From: Halobacteriovoraceae bacterium
GTDB taxonomy: Bacteria > Bdellovibrionota > Bacteriovoracia > Bacteriovoracales > Bacteriovoracaceae
Length of the DNA stretch: 56,566 nucleotides
NCBI GenBank assembly: GCA_002718735.1
Contig: PBFR01000026.1
Location: 1-56,566 of the forward strand
Direction: 5' to 3'
In this document: piece after piece, positions 1-7,039 of the stretch
Layout of the letters: each line of letters begins with the position of its first letter
How positions within the stretch are numbered: the first letter of the stretch is position 1
Made by a program: the position numbers and the translations under genes
The notes under the pieces: generated by a model
Database searches by the model: none
Told to the model about the DNA's origin: nothing
Seen by the model: only the letters and a program-made list of their open reading frames with translations

Positions 1-135
1 AGCCGAATCAGAGACGTTGATTACGCAGCTGCAACAGCTAAGAATGCTAAAAACAACATTCTTGCTCAAGCAGGTACTTCAGTTCTTTCTCAAGCTAACG
101 CTCAAGGACAAAATGCACTAAGACTGATTGGTTAA
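1..135 (+). CDS. fliC: Flagellin, C-terminal end only (partial)
   Basis: The first 44 codons of the window, open at the left edge and ending with TAA at 133-135, encode a typical flagellin C-terminus. It begins S-R-I-R-D-V-D-Y-A and continues with a heptad-like A/N/Q-rich helix ending N-A-L-R-L-I-G. In flagellins this segment is the C-terminal D0 helix that packs against the N-terminal helix in the filament core and carries the export and assembly determinants. The gene body and promoter lie outside the window, so paralogue number and any sheath-specific features cannot be judged. A strong intrinsic terminator follows at once, as expected for a highly expressed structural gene. The family call is secure; the gene symbol is by family only. 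Confidence 0.88.
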   Translation, partial: SRIRDVDYAAATAKNAKNNILAQAGTSVLSQANAQGQNALRLIG

Positions 136-169
136 TAAATAACAATCCTGCATTAGACATAAAAGGTCT

Positions 170-194
170 GTCCCCCTTAAATAGGGGGACTTTT
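170..194 (+). terminator. Intrinsic terminator of the flagellin gene
   Basis: GTCCCCC (170-176) and GGGGGAC (184-190) form a perfect 7-bp GC-rich stem with a 7-nt loop, followed by TTTT. It lies 35 nt after the flagellin stop and before an unrelated exported-protein gene. Confidence 0.88.
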
Positions 195-219
195 AATTAG
201 ATTAAGGAATAAAAACAAT

Positions 220-1128
220 ATGATTAAAGCACTTGCTATCATCTTGTCTTTACATTTCAAATTAGCCTACGCTCAGATAATCTGTGAGTCTTCTTTTCTT
301 CCTGAAGATTTTAGATTTCAAAATAACCTCGCAGATGCCCAGGCTTCCAGAAAAATTGATTATGATAAAGAAATTGAGAGACTATTAAGTGAAGACTATA
401 CCTTTTCATTAAAGTACAACAATTTAGCAAATGGATATGTCTTTAGGGGCTCTATTGATCGAATAGATGATCTTCCCTTTGAAGTAAGTCAGTTTTACCG
501 TAAAGATGTGAAAAAAGTCGAAATGATACGAAGGTTCTATGACCTAGACACCAAACTGCAAGATTCTATTTTAAGCGTTTATAACACGCTCAATGATAAG
601 TTTTACGTAAAAAATTATTTAAAAAGGCTCTACGCCGAGTCGTATATTTATGCAACTGAGAAAAATCTTGTGAAGGACGACGGCTACATCGATGGCAGGG
701 CCATAGTGGTAACCTTAATAAGACGGTTTAAAAGCAGGGATGATGCAAACTTTACAAAAATGATATACCCTCCTAAAAATGGGAAGCATATCATCACTGG
801 AAAGCATAACTACGATGACCTTAATCCGCTTAATAAGAACCAGGCCTTTAGGAAAGCAGTAGCCACAGGACCGTTTATTGATGGAGAGTTTTTTGGATTC
901 GTAGGACATGGTGCGTATTCGCATATGGTCCAAAGAGATTTGGTCCATGAATCTTTAAAGTCTGTTCTAGGTGAAAATATCGATGACTTTTATGCTTACC
1001 TTGGTACTACTAAAGGTATAAACTTTTGGGTTGATCTATTTGACGCTGGTTCTACAAATAGAATCTCATTTTCTGCTCCGCAAGACCTTACAGAAGTCAT
1101 AAGACAATCCATTATCGGGCCAGAGTAA
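220..1128 (+). CDS. Exported protein of unknown function, 302 aa
   Basis: The product starts with a short basic and hydrophobic stretch (residues 1-18, M-I-K-A-L-A-I-I-L-S to A-Y-A) that reads as a Sec signal peptide cleaved after A-Y-A. The mature part is charged, Tyr/Phe-rich and without membrane segments, so it is probably periplasmic or secreted. A loosely conserved-looking centre contains the string F-V-G-H-G-A-Y-S-H, which may be a structural or active region, but no catalytic family could be recognised. The start is the ATG at 220; an AAGGA lies 11-12 nt upstream, rather far for an efficient ribosome site. It stands alone between the flagellin terminator and the Nudix/MBL gene. Function unknown. 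Confidence 0.7.
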   Translation: MIKALAIILSLHFKLAYAQIICESSFLPEDFRFQNNLADAQASRKIDYDKEIERLLSEDYTFSLKYNNLANGYVFRGSIDRIDDLPFEVSQFYRKDVKKVEMIRRFYDLDTKLQDSILSVYNTLNDKFYVKNYLKRLYAESYIYATEKNLVKDDGYIDGRAIVVTLIRRFKSRDDANFTKMIYPPKNGKHIITGKHNYDDLNPLNKNQAFRKAVATGPFIDGEFFGFVGHGAYSHMVQRDLVHESLKSVLGENIDDFYAYLGTTKGINFWVDLFDAGSTNRISFSAPQDLTEVIRQSIIGPE

Positions 1129-1169
1129 ATTTAGTTTTTTAATAGTTTCGATTCATAAAAAGGTATATA

Positions 1170-2489
1170 TTGGATCCTATGAAGCGAATTCCAGAGTCTG
1201 TTTTAGTTATTTTTAAATATCAAAGAGAATTGTACTTTATTACTAGGCAAAACCATCTTCGTGTTTTTCCTGGTTATACATCCTTTCCAGGCGGAAAAGT
1301 TGAGAAAAGTGATGGCGCTAGTTCCTATAAAAATATACCTGGCAACATTATGGCAACGGCACAAAGGGAACTTGAAGAGGAGCTTCACTATGACCTCAGA
1401 AATGAAGTTGAGCAAGGTACGGTTAAAGACCTTAGACTTATAGGCCAAGCTACAACCCCTGACTTTAACCCTTATAGGTTTCTTGCGTACTACATATTAG
1501 TCGAAGTCTCAGAAAAGCCCCCATTTGTTTTAGACTACACTGAAATAAAGGAAGGGCACTGGCTTAATTTTGAACAATTTCAGGCAAGGTACAGAAAGGG
1601 AGAGGCCATCGTTATTCCTCCCATTTGGAAAATTCTTGATTACGTTGAAAGAAATGCTTACGAAGAAGAACTTTTTGATTTAGATCGCGATGATAAAAAA
1701 GTTCCTTGGCTAGAGTCGTTTTTTGGTGTGAAACAATTCATGCCATTATCAAATACTCTTCCTCCTGCTGAACGAACAAATGCTTTTCTTATTGGAGACA
1801 CACTTGTTGATCCTTCTCCGAAAGATGAGGTTGAGCTTGGGAAGCTGATAAGCTCAATCCCGGTCAGTAGTGTAAACAAAATCTTTATTACACACCACCA
1901 TGGGGATCATCATAATCTTTCAACTAAACTTGCTAGAGAAATCAGTTCTCCTATTTATTTGAGTGAATATACCTACTACCGAATCGTTGAAGTTGGTGGC
2001 CTAGATCACTTTAAAGACATAGATGTACAATTTTTAGAAGAAGGTGATTGCATCACGGAATGGTTAGGTAAAAAAGTTATTGTTCATGAAATACCTGGGC
2101 ACGATGAAGGCCATCTTGGTCTTGCACCTGAGACTCTCGAGTGGTTTATAGTTGGAGACTTATTTCAAGGGGTGGGGACTGTGGTTATTGGAGGAAAGGA
2201 AGGGAACATGTCCAAGTACTTCCAAAGCTTAAAAAGAGTTATTAAACTTTCTCCAAAAGCTGTATATCCAAGTCATGGCATCGTTCTTGGTGGAACTCAT
2301 ATCCTTGAAAAAACTTTAAAGCATAGAGAGCTTAGAGAGGCACAAATTAAAAAGATGCACGAATCGGGGCTTAACGAACAACAAATGCTTGAAAGAATCT
2401 ACTTTGATCTACCGCAAAAGCTTCATAAATATGCCCTTGCTAATATCAATTCACACCTCCTAAAGCTTAAAGGTGAGAACAAACTCTAA
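1170..2489 (+). CDS. Nudix hydrolase fused to a metallo-beta-lactamase-fold hydrolase
   Basis: Residues about 8-165 form a Nudix domain: F-P-G-G-K-V is followed, after an insertion, by the Nudix-box helix R-E-L-E-E-E-L, which binds the metal and the diphosphate substrate. Residues about 195-400 form an MBL domain with H-H-H-G-D-H-H for the dinuclear zinc site, then P-G-H-D-E-G-H, V-G-D-L-F-Q-G and a late P-S-H-G motif, as in LACTB2-like and RNase Z-like hydrolases. The same two-domain order occurs in known Nudix/MBL fusion proteins. It is probably a cytosolic hydrolase of a nucleoside-diphosphate or CoA-type compound; the substrate cannot be read from sequence. The start is TTG at 1170 because AAAAGG sits 7 nt upstream; the in-frame ATG at 1179 has a poorer spacing. 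Confidence 0.85.
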   Translation: MDPMKRIPESVLVIFKYQRELYFITRQNHLRVFPGYTSFPGGKVEKSDGASSYKNIPGNIMATAQRELEEELHYDLRNEVEQGTVKDLRLIGQATTPDFNPYRFLAYYILVEVSEKPPFVLDYTEIKEGHWLNFEQFQARYRKGEAIVIPPIWKILDYVERNAYEEELFDLDRDDKKVPWLESFFGVKQFMPLSNTLPPAERTNAFLIGDTLVDPSPKDEVELGKLISSIPVSSVNKIFITHHHGDHHNLSTKLAREISSPIYLSEYTYYRIVEVGGLDHFKDIDVQFLEEGDCITEWLGKKVIVHEIPGHDEGHLGLAPETLEWFIVGDLFQGVGTVVIGGKEGNMSKYFQSLKRVIKLSPKAVYPSHGIVLGGTHILEKTLKHRELREAQIKKMHESGLNEQQMLERIYFDLPQKLHKYALANINSHLLKLKGENKL

Positions 2490-2581
2490 TAGGACTATGT
2501 AATTAATACATAGTTCAACACTTTAGACTTTGAACTTCTTACAGGGTGGCTCAATTCTGATCCGCTTTGTACTCATGATTC

Positions 2582-2610
2582 TTGAGCGAAGTTTAGAGGC
2601 ACTGTATAAC
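2582..2610 (+). promoter_or_regulatory. Putative sigma-70-type promoter of the TIGR02147 gene
   Basis: TTGAGC (2582-2587) and TATAAC (2605-2610) are separated by 17 nt. The predicted start of transcription (about 2617) leaves a leader of roughly 29 nt containing the AAAGG ribosome site of the TTG-started gene at 2646. Confidence 0.45.
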
Positions 2611-2645
2611 TCGTTCATACGAAAACTTAACTTAAAGGTTTTATT

Positions 2646-3494
2646 TTGAACGCATACATGTACCTACAAACAAGTACTTTATTGAACGATAAGTTCAAGG
2701 AGAAGAAAAGGAGAAATCCATCCTTTTCTATTCGTTCGTGGGCTACTCAATTAGGGCTTAAATCTCATGGTGCCCTTCAACAGATGCTTGCTGGCAAAAG
2801 AGGCATACCCAAAAAGTACATTCATAGTATGGCAAAGTCCCTTGATCTTTCCGTAGGGGAGACAATGTACTTTGAAACCCTTGTCGACTATGAGAAGGCC
2901 AAAACTCAAGATGAAAAGAATATTTATTATGAAAGACTAAACCATCTAAGACCTCAGAAGAGAGAAGTAAAGTTTCTTGATGTCGAACACTATAAGTATT
3001 TTCAAAACCCTCTTCACTCAATAATTAGAACACTTATTGAAAGAGAGGATTTTGTTAATGATCCTACATGGATTCAAAGTACACTTAGGTTTAAAACCTC
3101 CCAAAGAGAGATTGAAGAAGTAATCAATAGGCTTAAGACTCTAGATCTATTAGATGAGAAAGATGGAAAGCTTATCAAAAAGTTTAAGGCCATACAAAAT
3201 AAAACTGATGTCCCAAGTAAGGCCGTTCAAGAGTTTCATAAGAAAATGAGCAGAATTGCTCAAGAAGAAGTCTCAAAACAAAGTGTATCTGAGCGTGAGT
3301 ACAATAGCTTTTGTTTCAATATTAAAAAGGGGCAGCTTCAAAATGCAAAGAAAAGATTAAGAGAGTTTACGCAAGAATTTATGGATGAATTTGAAGCAAG
3401 TAGTAAGCAATCTGATGATACTTATCATCTTAATATTCAATTATTTTCATTAACAAATAAATTAGACAAAAAAGAACAAGGAGTAACAAAGTGA
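2646..3494 (+). CDS. TIGR02147 / DUF4423 family putative regulator
   Basis: This 282-aa protein matches the TIGR02147 family common in Bdellovibrio and Fibrobacter relatives. Its N-terminal ~65 residues form a helix-turn-helix-like region (S-W-A-T-Q-L-G-L-K-S then G-K-R-G-I-P). The family signature Y-F-E-T-L-V-D-Y-E-K-A-K-T follows around residue 77, and an H-S-I-I-R-T-L-I segment and a second winged-helix-like region follow near 130-180. It has no signal peptide, so it is cytosolic and probably DNA-binding. The start is TTG at 2646, chosen because AAAGG lies 7 nt upstream; the ATG at 2658 is 19 nt away. Its stop overlaps the GTG of the exported FGE-domain gene (GTGA), so the two are translationally coupled. 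This pairing of a TIGR02147 gene with an exported protein suggests that the regulator controls its partner. Confidence 0.85.
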   Translation: MNAYMYLQTSTLLNDKFKEKKRRNPSFSIRSWATQLGLKSHGALQQMLAGKRGIPKKYIHSMAKSLDLSVGETMYFETLVDYEKAKTQDEKNIYYERLNHLRPQKREVKFLDVEHYKYFQNPLHSIIRTLIEREDFVNDPTWIQSTLRFKTSQREIEEVINRLKTLDLLDEKDGKLIKKFKAIQNKTDVPSKAVQEFHKKMSRIAQEEVSKQSVSEREYNSFCFNIKKGQLQNAKKRLREFTQEFMDEFEASSKQSDDTYHLNIQLFSLTNKLDKKEQGVTK

Positions 3495-4897
3495 AAAAAC
3501 TAATACTTTCAAGTATGATGGTCGCAGGTATGAGCTTATCTGTAATTGCTGGCGAAGGAGCTGGGAACGGGGGAGGAGCATGGGTATGTCAAAATAACGA
3601 TCAACTAAAAACAATTCGTTGGGCAAAACTAGTAGATCTATATGAAGCAGAAAAAGAGTTTAAATTAGGGATTAAGTATTATCATGATAATTATGGATAT
3701 CAAGACATTGTAGAAGTTCAAAAGTCATGGCTTAACTTTGTAGATCATACCTTTTATGAAGAACTTACCCCATACTTTGAAGAAGTAGAAAGAAATATTC
3801 GAATGGTTGATGCTGACCTTGAAGTTATTGATGATTCTCTTTATAGAGTCAGACCACCAGCAAGAGATTGCCTAGGTGGTGAAGTTAAGTATGTTCAAGT
3901 TGCAAACTATACTCATTACGGAAGTGTGCTCATTAATGAACACTTATTTAAAAATGAAATGTTTAGTGCATCAGACAAAGCGGCACTTATTTTTCATGAG
4001 ACCATCTATGCTTATCTTAGAGATAAATACGGGGATGAAGACTCTGTTAGGGCCAGAGAAATTGTTGGATATATTTTCTCCAAATTAAAGAGACCTGAGG
4101 TTTCTGAAAGAGTAGGAGAATTAATTGGAGACATGCCTAAGAGGCTTGGGATGGAATTTGTGAAAATTTCTGCAGGCAGCTTTATGATGGGATCCCCTAA
4201 GAATGAACTTGAGAGATATGACCATGAACAACAGCGATATGTAACCATCACCCGAGACTTCGAGATGATGACAACTGAAGTTACCCAGTCGATGTATTTT
4301 GAAGTAACAGGAAGAAACCCCTCTCATTTTAAAAAGCAAATATATTGCCCCAATAGCTTTGAAACTAGGGTAAGTCACACTACGGGATTTTATGAATATT
4401 TGTGTCCTAACAACCCTGTTGATAGTGTAAATTATAACGATGTACTGAACTTTATTAGTACTTTAAATGCGAGGACAGGTAAGAATTATCGTCTTCCAAC
4501 AGAGGCAGAGTGGGAGTTTGCAGCCAGAGCTGGCTCAGAAACTGCATATTCTTTTGGAGAGGGACCAGCTAATCTTTCCGCACATGCTATCTTTGAAGGT
4601 AACTTAGGAGATAGAACTCATGAGGTCGCACCTATTCGAACTTATTCAAATCTGCCTAACGCTTTTGGTCTTTTTGATATGCATGGCAATGTCTGGGAGT
4701 GGACTCAGGATTGGTATGAACAGGACCCAACTGGGACAATCGATCCTGTAGGTCCAGGAGCCGGTTCCGTCCGTGTTATTCGTGGCGGCAGTTGGGTCTA
4801 CAGTCCTGGGTTCTTGCGTTCGGCTAGTCGTGGCAACTCAAGGCCGACTTACGGGGGACCCGATATGGGGTTCCGCCTTGTGAGGGCATTGCACTAG
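3491..4897 (+). CDS. Exported GNGGG-motif protein with C-terminal FGE-sulfatase (C-type-lectin-like) domain
   Basis: The 468-aa product has a signal peptide (residues 1-20, ending I-A-G). A predator-type exported domain follows: G-A-G-N-G-G-G-A near 23, W-A-K-L-V-D-L-Y-E-A near 45, and I-F-H-E-T-I-Y near 168. From about residue 222 to the end it is an FGE-sulfatase domain: M-E-F-V-K-I-S-A-G-S-F-M-M-G-S-P, L-P-T-E-A-E-W-E-F-A-A-R-A-G, D-M-H-G-N-V-W-E-W, R-G-G-S-W and a final G-F-R-L-V-R. This fold makes formylglycine in true FGEs, but it is also a binding scaffold. The active-site cysteines of FGE were not identified, so binding is more likely than catalysis. GTG start overlaps the regulator stop. 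The last ~120 nt are far richer in G+C than the rest of the gene (see findings). Confidence 0.85.
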   Translation: MKKLILSSMMVAGMSLSVIAGEGAGNGGGAWVCQNNDQLKTIRWAKLVDLYEAEKEFKLGIKYYHDNYGYQDIVEVQKSWLNFVDHTFYEELTPYFEEVERNIRMVDADLEVIDDSLYRVRPPARDCLGGEVKYVQVANYTHYGSVLINEHLFKNEMFSASDKAALIFHETIYAYLRDKYGDEDSVRAREIVGYIFSKLKRPEVSERVGELIGDMPKRLGMEFVKISAGSFMMGSPKNELERYDHEQQRYVTITRDFEMMTTEVTQSMYFEVTGRNPSHFKKQIYCPNSFETRVSHTTGFYEYLCPNNPVDSVNYNDVLNFISTLNARTGKNYRLPTEAEWEFAARAGSETAYSFGEGPANLSAHAIFEGNLGDRTHEVAPIRTYSNLPNAFGLFDMHGNVWEWTQDWYEQDPTGTIDPVGPGAGSVRVIRGGSWVYSPGFLRSASRGNSRPTYGGPDMGFRLVRALH

Positions 4898-4947
4898 TTA
4901 CTCTTACCCTTTTAACCTTTATTCACCGCCCCAGGTTTAGTGAAACG

Positions 4948-4966
4948 AAAACCGAGAGGCGGTTTT
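4948..4966 (+). terminator. Hairpin/terminator after the FGE-domain gene
   Basis: AAAACCG (4948-4954) pairs with CGGTTTT (4960-4966) around AGAGG, 50 nt after the stop codon. The last arm supplies the T-run. A competing fold is possible: ACCGCC (4925-4930) with GGCGGT (4958-4963), enclosing a small GTTT/AAAC hairpin. Such stacked inverted repeats just after a C-type-lectin-fold gene are also seen downstream of retroelement variable regions. Confidence 0.6.
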
Positions 4967-5030
4967 ATCTTTATATCAATTTAACTTGGTACGGAGACAG
5001 ATTTAAACGCTCTTCATTTATTAATAATCT

Positions 5031-5056
5031 CAGTGTTTATAAACACTGGATTTTTT
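5031..5056 (+). terminator. Second intrinsic terminator (plus-strand direction)
   Basis: CAGTGTT (5031-5037) pairs with AACACTG (5042-5048), part of an 18-nt perfect palindrome, followed by GGA and six Ts (5051-5056). It ends plus-strand transcription before the convergent minus-strand operon. On the minus strand there is no T-run. Confidence 0.65.
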
Positions 5057-5059
5057 GTT

Positions 5060-5269
5060 CTAAAAATCTAATTCTTTAAGGCAGTCTTTTTCAAATTGAT
5101 TTGGTCTATACGCTTGGCCTTTTGTTCTGATCACTTTGTCCAAAAGGTCTTCGACTCTAGCAGGACTAAATTCCACAAACTTTAGGTGGGCCTTGTTGTC
5201 CTTCTCTACAAAAAACTTTTGAAGTCTAAGTTTGTCCACTAAATTTACCACTCTCATTGTAAGTGTCAT
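5060..5269 (-). CDS. Small hypothetical protein, 69 aa
   Basis: A short basic/acidic protein without signal peptide or membrane segment (M-T-L-T-M-R-V-V-N-L-V-D). I do not recognise a family. It is supported as a real gene by an excellent ribosome site, AAGGAGG, 6 nt before the ATG at 5269, and by its position only 23 nt downstream of the tetR stop on the same strand. It is therefore probably co-transcribed with, and controlled by, the TetR regulator. The C-terminal half is rich in K/R/D/E and could be a small nucleic-acid or protein binder, but this is only a guess. Confidence 0.6.
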   Translation of the reverse strand: MTLTMRVVNLVDKLRLQKFFVEKDNKAHLKFVEFSPARVEDLLDKVIRTKGQAYRPNQFEKDCLKELDF

Positions 5270-5292
5270 GTTGTCCTCCTTATAAATAAGAA

Positions 5293-5880
5293 CTATATAC
5301 TTGAACGCTCTAAAATCGCTTGAAAATTATTTTCAAACATATCTTGAGACGCCTTATTTTTTAATAATCGGTTGTAAATATGAAATCCAATCATATTTGA
5401 GTAGATCTCATATGCGATTTGTTCAGTGTTTACCTCTGGGTTCAGTTGGTTCTCTTCTTGGGCAATGGCTACTGCTCTTTCAAATGTTCCAATCATTGTG
5501 CTCTGGAGTTTTAAAATGTGATCTCTAACTTTCCCTGGCCTGTCATCAAACTCTACAATTGCTGATAGAAAAGGACATCCGCCCGGCAGGTAAGAGCTAG
5601 ACCATTTTTTCCAATTGTCCATCAAGGCCCTAATTCTAGGGATTCCTCTTTCCTTTTCAACAGCTGGTTTTACGACCTGACCAACAAAGTTAGAAGAGGC
5701 GTAATCCATTACCATTATTTGTAGTTTCTCTTTTGATTTAAAATGACTGAACAGTCCGGACTTGCTCATTCCAACATTTTTTGCCAGCTCACCTATGGAT
5801 AGTGATTCAAGTCCAAACTTGCTGGTGAGTTCAAATGCGCACTTGAGAATGTTTTCTTTTGTATTAAAACCTTTACTCAT
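5293..5880 (-). CDS. TetR/AcrR family transcriptional repressor
   Basis: Residues about 8-55 form a TetR N-terminal HTH: I-L-K-C-A-F-E-L, then S-I-G-E-L-A-K-N-V-G-M-S-K-S-G-L-F-S-H-F-K-S-K. The C-terminal ligand domain contains P-G-G-C-P-F-L near residue 100, a motif typical of the YcdC-like/TetR_C_6 group. At 195 aa it has normal family length. No ribosome site precedes the ATG; a -10 box ends 6 nt before it, so the mRNA should be leaderless. The promoter contains the perfect palindrome ACGATCGT (5895-5902) between its -35 and -10, a good operator candidate implying autorepression. The 69-aa gene downstream is the only visible co-transcribed target; the inducer is unknown. Confidence 0.88.
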   Translation of the reverse strand: MSKGFNTKENILKCAFELTSKFGLESLSIGELAKNVGMSKSGLFSHFKSKEKLQIMVMDYASSNFVGQVVKPAVEKERGIPRIRALMDNWKKWSSSYLPGGCPFLSAIVEFDDRPGKVRDHILKLQSTMIGTFERAVAIAQEENQLNPEVNTEQIAYEIYSNMIGFHIYNRLLKNKASQDMFENNFQAILERSSI

Positions 5881-5886
5881 GTATAT

Positions 5887-5914
5887 ATAATAGCACGATC
5901 GTTCGGACAGTCAA
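5887..5914 (-). promoter_or_regulatory. tetR promoter with embedded palindromic operator
   Basis: On the minus strand TTGACT (5914-5909) and TATTAT (5892-5887) are 16 nt apart. The palindrome ACGATCGT (5902-5895) lies in the spacer. Only 6 nt separate the -10 from the ATG, so transcription should begin at the start codon. Confidence 0.6.
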
Positions 5915-5934
5915 GTGGTCTTAAGTTGTCGAAA

Positions 5935-7032
5935 TTATGGAGAGTCCTCTACAAAGTCATTTGATCTTATATTTAGTGGGGCACCATGGGAGTTACCAAG
6001 CTGATCATTTAGGCCATCCTCAGAGTCTTTGATATCATCGCCAAAGCGATGCCAAACTAGCAATGAGTTATGCCTTGGGTGTGTCATTAAATTGTTTGAA
6101 ACTCTGTCGTTATAGACCCGATTCACACTTAAGGAACTCATCGCAGTGGACCAAATGGACACCTCATCTATAAGCCCTTTATAGCCTTTTTTATTTCCTG
6201 TATAGCTGCCAACAGAAATTGGGTGAGATCCAAATTTAGAAATTTTGATTTCATTTAAATTCACTCTTGTTGAATCAACATAAAAAGCAAGATACTTTCC
6301 ATTGTAAGTTACACTGGTGTGATGCCAAGTGCTGTCATCATAGCTCATTTGATATTCTACTTTGCTTGTGTTGCCTAAGCTGTCTTCAACTTGGAGAAAA
6401 ATATGGTCTTTTTTGAGCCCTATTGACAATGCCGTTCCAGCGTAGGAGCCCTTGTGTAAGGTGATCAGCCTTGAATCCATTGATGCCTTAGTTGCTGTTT
6501 TAAACCACATTGATATTGTGAAGTTTTGATCTTTAATTAATTCACTTGCCCCTTTTAGGCCAACTCTGGCCATTCCATTGAAAAGAAGGGATTTTTCATT
6601 AATGTAGGTCGGGGAGCTTTTAGTTGATACACTTATTTGTTTTTCATTCAGATCATACAGTCCTCTTTCATCAAGAACCTTTACCATTATGTTATATGTA
6701 GTATTTGGAGTTAGGCCTTCAAGCCAGGTCGAAGTCTTATCTGACGATGTTGTTTTAAATAGTCTCATCCTTTGGCCATCAGGTGCCAAAAATACTAAGT
6801 ATGCTTTTGCAAGATCATTGGCCTCCCAAGATATCTCCAGCCTGGTTTGTTCGACTGTTATCACCTCACTTACTCCATTAAATTGGACTGATGGTGGGCT
6901 TGGGTATGGATTTTTTGCACAGATTGATGGAGTTGTAACACTTTTTGAAGAGTTCTCTTTTACTACTTGATCTTTACAAGCAGTAAAAGCGATGAGACTG
7001 CTCATCAGAAATGTTTTAGATATTACTTTCAT
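5935..7032 (-). CDS. Surface lipoprotein with fibronectin-III-like and LamG domains
   Basis: The first ~20 residues (M-K-V-I-S-K then hydrophobic, ending A-F-T-A-C) look like a lipoprotein signal with a non-ideal lipobox and lipid-modified Cys20. Residues about 45-135 resemble a fibronectin type III repeat (L-E-I-S-W-E-A, then L-T-P-N-T-T-Y-N-I-M-V-K-V). Residues about 148-300 match a concanavalin-like LamG/Laminin_G_3 jelly roll (L-L-F-N-G, F-T-I-S-M-W-F-K, W-H-H-T-S-V-T-Y-N-G, G-L-I-D-E-V-S-I-W). These domains bind carbohydrate or protein ligands, so an adhesin-like envelope role is likely. It lies 7 nt downstream of the LysM/barrel gene on the same strand, so the two probably act together. 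The ligand is unknown. Confidence 0.8.
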   Translation of the reverse strand: MKVISKTFLMSSLIAFTACKDQVVKENSSKSVTTPSICAKNPYPSPPSVQFNGVSEVITVEQTRLEISWEANDLAKAYLVFLAPDGQRMRLFKTTSSDKTSTWLEGLTPNTTYNIMVKVLDERGLYDLNEKQISVSTKSSPTYINEKSLLFNGMARVGLKGASELIKDQNFTISMWFKTATKASMDSRLITLHKGSYAGTALSIGLKKDHIFLQVEDSLGNTSKVEYQMSYDDSTWHHTSVTYNGKYLAFYVDSTRVNLNEIKISKFGSHPISVGSYTGNKKGYKGLIDEVSIWSTAMSSLSVNRVYNDRVSNNLMTHPRHNSLLVWHRFGDDIKDSEDGLNDQLGNSHGAPLNIRSNDFVEDSP

Positions 7033-7039
7033 TTAATCC

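Noticed and set aside
2494..2514. Palindrome after the Nudix/MBL gene as a terminator
   Set aside because: AT-only stem of 7 bp without a T-run; could be chance.
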